Assembly (NCBI GenBank): GCA_030550155.1 | Contig: JAUQPZ010000011.1 | Span: 1-43,014, forward strand | Reading direction: 5' to 3' | DNA length: 43,014 nt | Origin: Thermoproteota archaeon | Lineage (GTDB): Archaea; Thermoproteota; Nitrososphaeria_A; Caldarchaeales; Calditenuaceae | Shown: piece after piece, positions 41,179 to 43,014 of the stretch | Numbering within the stretch: the first letter of the stretch is position 1 | Layout: the number at the start of each line of letters is the position of its first letter | Notes under the pieces: generated by a model | What the model was told of the DNA's origin: nothing | Seen by the model: only the letters and a program-made list of their open reading frames with translations | Database searches by the model: none | Made by a program: the position numbers and the translations under genes

Positions 41179-41250
41179 TGGGGCCGGTGGGATTCGAACC
41201 CACGACCTCCGCCGTGTGAGGGCGGCGTCATACCGCTAGACCACGGCCCC
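41179..41250 (-). tRNA. tRNA-Val (CAC)
   Basis: Minus-strand cloverleaf. Acceptor GGGGCCG pairs with CGGCCCC, with discriminator A. The anticodon stem CCGCC/GGCGG closes the loop CTCACAC with anticodon CAC. The T arm is GTGGGTTCGAATCCCAC. No intron, and CCA is not encoded. Its 3' end is only 5 bp from the reconstructed stop of the hydrolase gene on the other strand. Confidence 0.97.
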
Positions 41251-41287
41251 TATGTCAAATCCTCATGTAAAGCCGCAACAAATAATC

Positions 41288-42652
41288 TTATCCGTCTGGT
41301 CCGCGGAGGCCTATCTTGTAGACCTTTACCCCCGCGCTTGCCCACTGCTCGTGGTCTAGAATTCTTCTACCATCTATGATTAGGGGGTTCCGCATCAGGC
41401 TCCTTGCTGTTTGGGGGTTTAGCGCGGAGTATTCCGGCCATTCGGTTGCTATTATCGCGGCGTCCACCCCCATTAGGCACTCCTCCACGCTCTTGCAATA
41501 GGTTACTCCGCTCTCCAGAACCTGTTTGGCGTTGTTGAGCGCCTTAGGGTCGTGGACACGCACCTCTGCTCCGCGGCTAAGAAGCTCTCTCACCATTTCT
41601 ATGGAGGGAGACTCTCTAACGTCGTCGGTCCCCGGCTTGAATGAGAGGCCGAGCACGGCGACCATTCTGCCAGCCAAGCCCCCTAGCATGGTAGATAGCC
41701 TCTCAACCACCCTCGTTCTCTGGGCCTTGTTGATCTCAAGAATAGAGTCTATGAGCGAAGTATCTACTCCTAGGCTTGCCGCGAGGCCTCTCATGGCTCT
41801 GGTATCCTTTGGAAGGCAGCTTCCCCCGAATCCGAGGCCCGCCCGAAGGAACTGGGGACCAATTCTGGGGTCAAGGCCGAGCCCCTCCGCCACCGCTCCG
41901 ACGTCCGCGTCGTTCAGGGACTCGCAGATATTTGAGATGAGGTTGATGAAGCTGATCTTGAGGGCTAGGTAGGTGTTGGTGGCAAGTTTAATGAGCTCGG
42001 CGTTTGTCGGCGTCGTAATCAGCGTCGCTATCTTCCTAGGCGTGTATAGGTGGTCGTAGAAGCTTTTCAAAGCCTCGGCTGCCTCGAGGCTCTTCGCCCC
42101 TATGACTATTCTGTCTGGGTTCATCGTGTCGTGGAGAGCTGACCCCTCCCGGAGAAACTCAGGGTTTGAGCAAAGGTGAAACCCTTCTCCGCAGACTCTA
42201 CCACTAGCCGCCTCTATGATTGGTCTAACCACGTTCCAGGTTGTCCCCGGGGGGACGGTGCTCTTGACGACTATGAGCGGATTCTGGCCCGAGCTGCTTT
42301 TTAGCGCCTCTCCAATCTGTCTCGAGGCCTCCTGGACCTGGGAGAGGTCTGGGATATAGTCGCTGCCTGTGGGCGTTCCAACGGTTATGAATACGATGTG
42401 TGAGTTTTCGAGCACGCCACCCATCTCGGCCCTAACATTTAGCGTCCCTTCATCAACAACTCTCCGTAACAGTTCTTGGAGCCCCTCCTCATGAATAGGA
42501 GCCTCTCCACGTCTTATCCTCTCGGCCCGGGCATGGTCCTTCTCGACGCAAGTCGTCCTGACGCCCTTGGAGGCTAAGAAGGCGCTCAGTGTCAGTCCTA
42601 CGTAGCCCGCACCGATAACTACTGCTCCTCCACTCCACAGGTTTTGACCCAT
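41288..42652 (-). CDS. ugd: UDP-glucose/GDP-mannose-type dehydrogenase
   Basis: A 454-residue NAD-dependent four-electron nucleotide-sugar dehydrogenase, probably UDP-glucose to UDP-glucuronate. The Rossmann loop is GAGYVGLTLSA (14-24). The substrate lysine is Lys222 in NAELIKLATNTYLA and the catalytic Cys279 is in GFGGSCLPKD. The C-terminal domain has VLGLSFKPGTDDVRESPS. The adjacent sugar-phosphate nucleotidyltransferase on the same strand supports UDP-glucose as substrate, giving UDP-glucuronate for surface glycans or N-glycans; UDP-HexNAc or GDP-mannose dehydrogenases look similar. Confidence 0.88.
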   Translation of the reverse strand: MGQNLWSGGAVVIGAGYVGLTLSAFLASKGVRTTCVEKDHARAERIRRGEAPIHEEGLQELLRRVVDEGTLNVRAEMGGVLENSHIVFITVGTPTGSDYIPDLSQVQEASRQIGEALKSSSGQNPLIVVKSTVPPGTTWNVVRPIIEAASGRVCGEGFHLCSNPEFLREGSALHDTMNPDRIVIGAKSLEAAEALKSFYDHLYTPRKIATLITTPTNAELIKLATNTYLALKISFINLISNICESLNDADVGAVAEGLGLDPRIGPQFLRAGLGFGGSCLPKDTRAMRGLAASLGVDTSLIDSILEINKAQRTRVVERLSTMLGGLAGRMVAVLGLSFKPGTDDVRESPSIEMVRELLSRGAEVRVHDPKALNNAKQVLESGVTYCKSVEECLMGVDAAIIATEWPEYSALNPQTARSLMRNPLIIDGRRILDHEQWASAGVKVYKIGLRGPDG

Positions 42653-42712
42653 CTCTACATATCTGTGCTGCTCTGGAGTTGATTTAGAGTTTGCTCAGAC
42701 CTGAGTGGGTCT

Positions 42713-43014
42713 TTACTTTGGATGGTTTTCCTTTTTGGAGAGCTCAAAGGATAGCTGAAGGGCCTCCCAGTAGAGCTGAGGCGTCCCTATATCGAGCCTC
42801 AAGCCTTTATTCAGCTTAATAGCATCCACCCTTAACCCCCAATCAATGAGCCTCTGTATCCCGTCAGTCAGCTGGATCTCGCCACCCGCACCAGGGCCGA
42901 CAGTCTTCAATGCATCGAATATAGATCTACGGAAGATGTACATGGGGACGATCATCAGGTTTGACCGGGGCTCTGCTGGTTTCTCCTCGACCCGAGTCAC
43001 TCTCAACCCTCTGC
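42713..43014 (-). CDS. galU: Sugar-1-phosphate nucleotidyltransferase, N-terminal part beyond the window
   Basis: The C-terminal 100 residues of a nucleotide-sugar pyrophosphorylase; the frame is open to the window edge. Visible features are RVEEKPAEPRSNL, MIVPMYIFRRSIFDAL, GEIQLTDGIQRLI and the C-terminal GLRLDIGTPQLYWEA, as in UTP-glucose-1-phosphate uridylyltransferase. Glucose-1-phosphate thymidylyltransferase is an alternative, but the GalU-like C-terminal LDIGTP.YW and the neighbouring UDP-glucose dehydrogenase favour GalU. It ends 60 bp before ugd and is probably co-transcribed. Confidence 0.85.
   Translation of the reverse strand, partial: RGLRVTRVEEKPAEPRSNLMIVPMYIFRRSIFDALKTVGPGAGGEIQLTDGIQRLIDWGLRVDAIKLNKGLRLDIGTPQLYWEALQLSFELSKKENHPK

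Noticed and set aside
1-43014. CRISPR arrays, insertion sequences, integrase or att sites
   Set aside because: No direct-repeat arrays, transposase or integrase ORFs, or tRNA-bordering duplications were seen; the content is housekeeping throughout.
1-43014. Ubiquitin-like modifier system known from Caldiarchaeum-like archaea
   Set aside because: No ubiquitin-, E1-, E2- or RING-like ORF is in the window.

Overview
The window is chromosomal DNA from an archaeon. It carries SRP54, Pus10, ribosomal protein L21e, RNA polymerase subunit Rpo4/RpoF, DUF655, Dim1/KsgA, Alba and Pth2. The shikimate route is the archaeal one (ADH synthase, dehydroquinate synthase II, GHMP-type shikimate kinase), and many genes have TATA boxes about 26-35 bp upstream of leaderless or nearly leaderless starts. 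A CydAA'-type bd oxidase, Nuo-type complex I genes, an F420-dependent dehydrogenase and a moderately GC-rich composition suggest a thermophile of the Thermoproteota/TACK group, perhaps close to Aigarchaeota (Caldiarchaeum-like) or a hot-spring thaumarchaeote. That placement is inference. No mobile elements, CRISPR arrays or rRNAs were seen; almost everything is coding, and no gene-free stretch exceeds 300 bp.

Layout. 1-3143: 3' part of a branched-chain aminotransferase, a half-size EamA protein, adenosine-specific kinase and a TldE-like protein. 3239-6855: a divergent kinase-like protein and two tandem paralogous nucleotidyltransferases. 7013-9717: a two-gene bd-oxidase operon whose second subunit is CydA-like rather than CydB. 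9923-11356: tRNA-Ile and an OFA-type MFS transporter with a frameshift at its fifth codon. 11543-16321: an information-processing cluster srp54-pus10-rpl21e-rpoF-DUF655-ksgA. 16369-17460: a lone MalK/UgpC-like ABC ATPase.

17465-27040: an eight-gene minus-strand operon (asd, ADH synthase, DHQ synthase II, aroD, aroE, aroA, aroC, chorismate mutase-aminotransferase fusion). Genes abut or overlap by a few bases. Shikimate kinase and pth2 lie divergently across a 203-bp region holding a strong inverted repeat. Together these genes encode every step from aspartyl phosphate to chorismate except supply of the sugar partner, and then chorismate to prephenate and a transamination.

27154-34773: AMP-forming acetyl-CoA synthetase, an M24 peptidase, endonuclease III, a NuoI-like ferredoxin with a large insertion, an FGD-like F420 enzyme, a Tat-exported metallophosphoesterase and a small helical protein. 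34784-39370: a small HEAT-repeat protein resembling one half of deoxyhypusine hydroxylase, nuoH-nuoA, a small ORF coupled to aspS, a NusA/KH-like zinc protein and Alba. 39456-43014: a PIG-L deacetylase, an alpha/beta hydrolase with a 3' frameshift, tRNA-Val, UDP-glucose dehydrogenase and the 3' part of a sugar-phosphate nucleotidyltransferase.

Most notable for follow-up are the half-DOHH-like protein, the NuoI insertion, the divergent CydAA' pair, the nucleotidyltransferase/kinase group, candidate operators upstream of the aro, acs and cyd genes, and two single-base frameshifts that each remove a functionally essential part of a protein.
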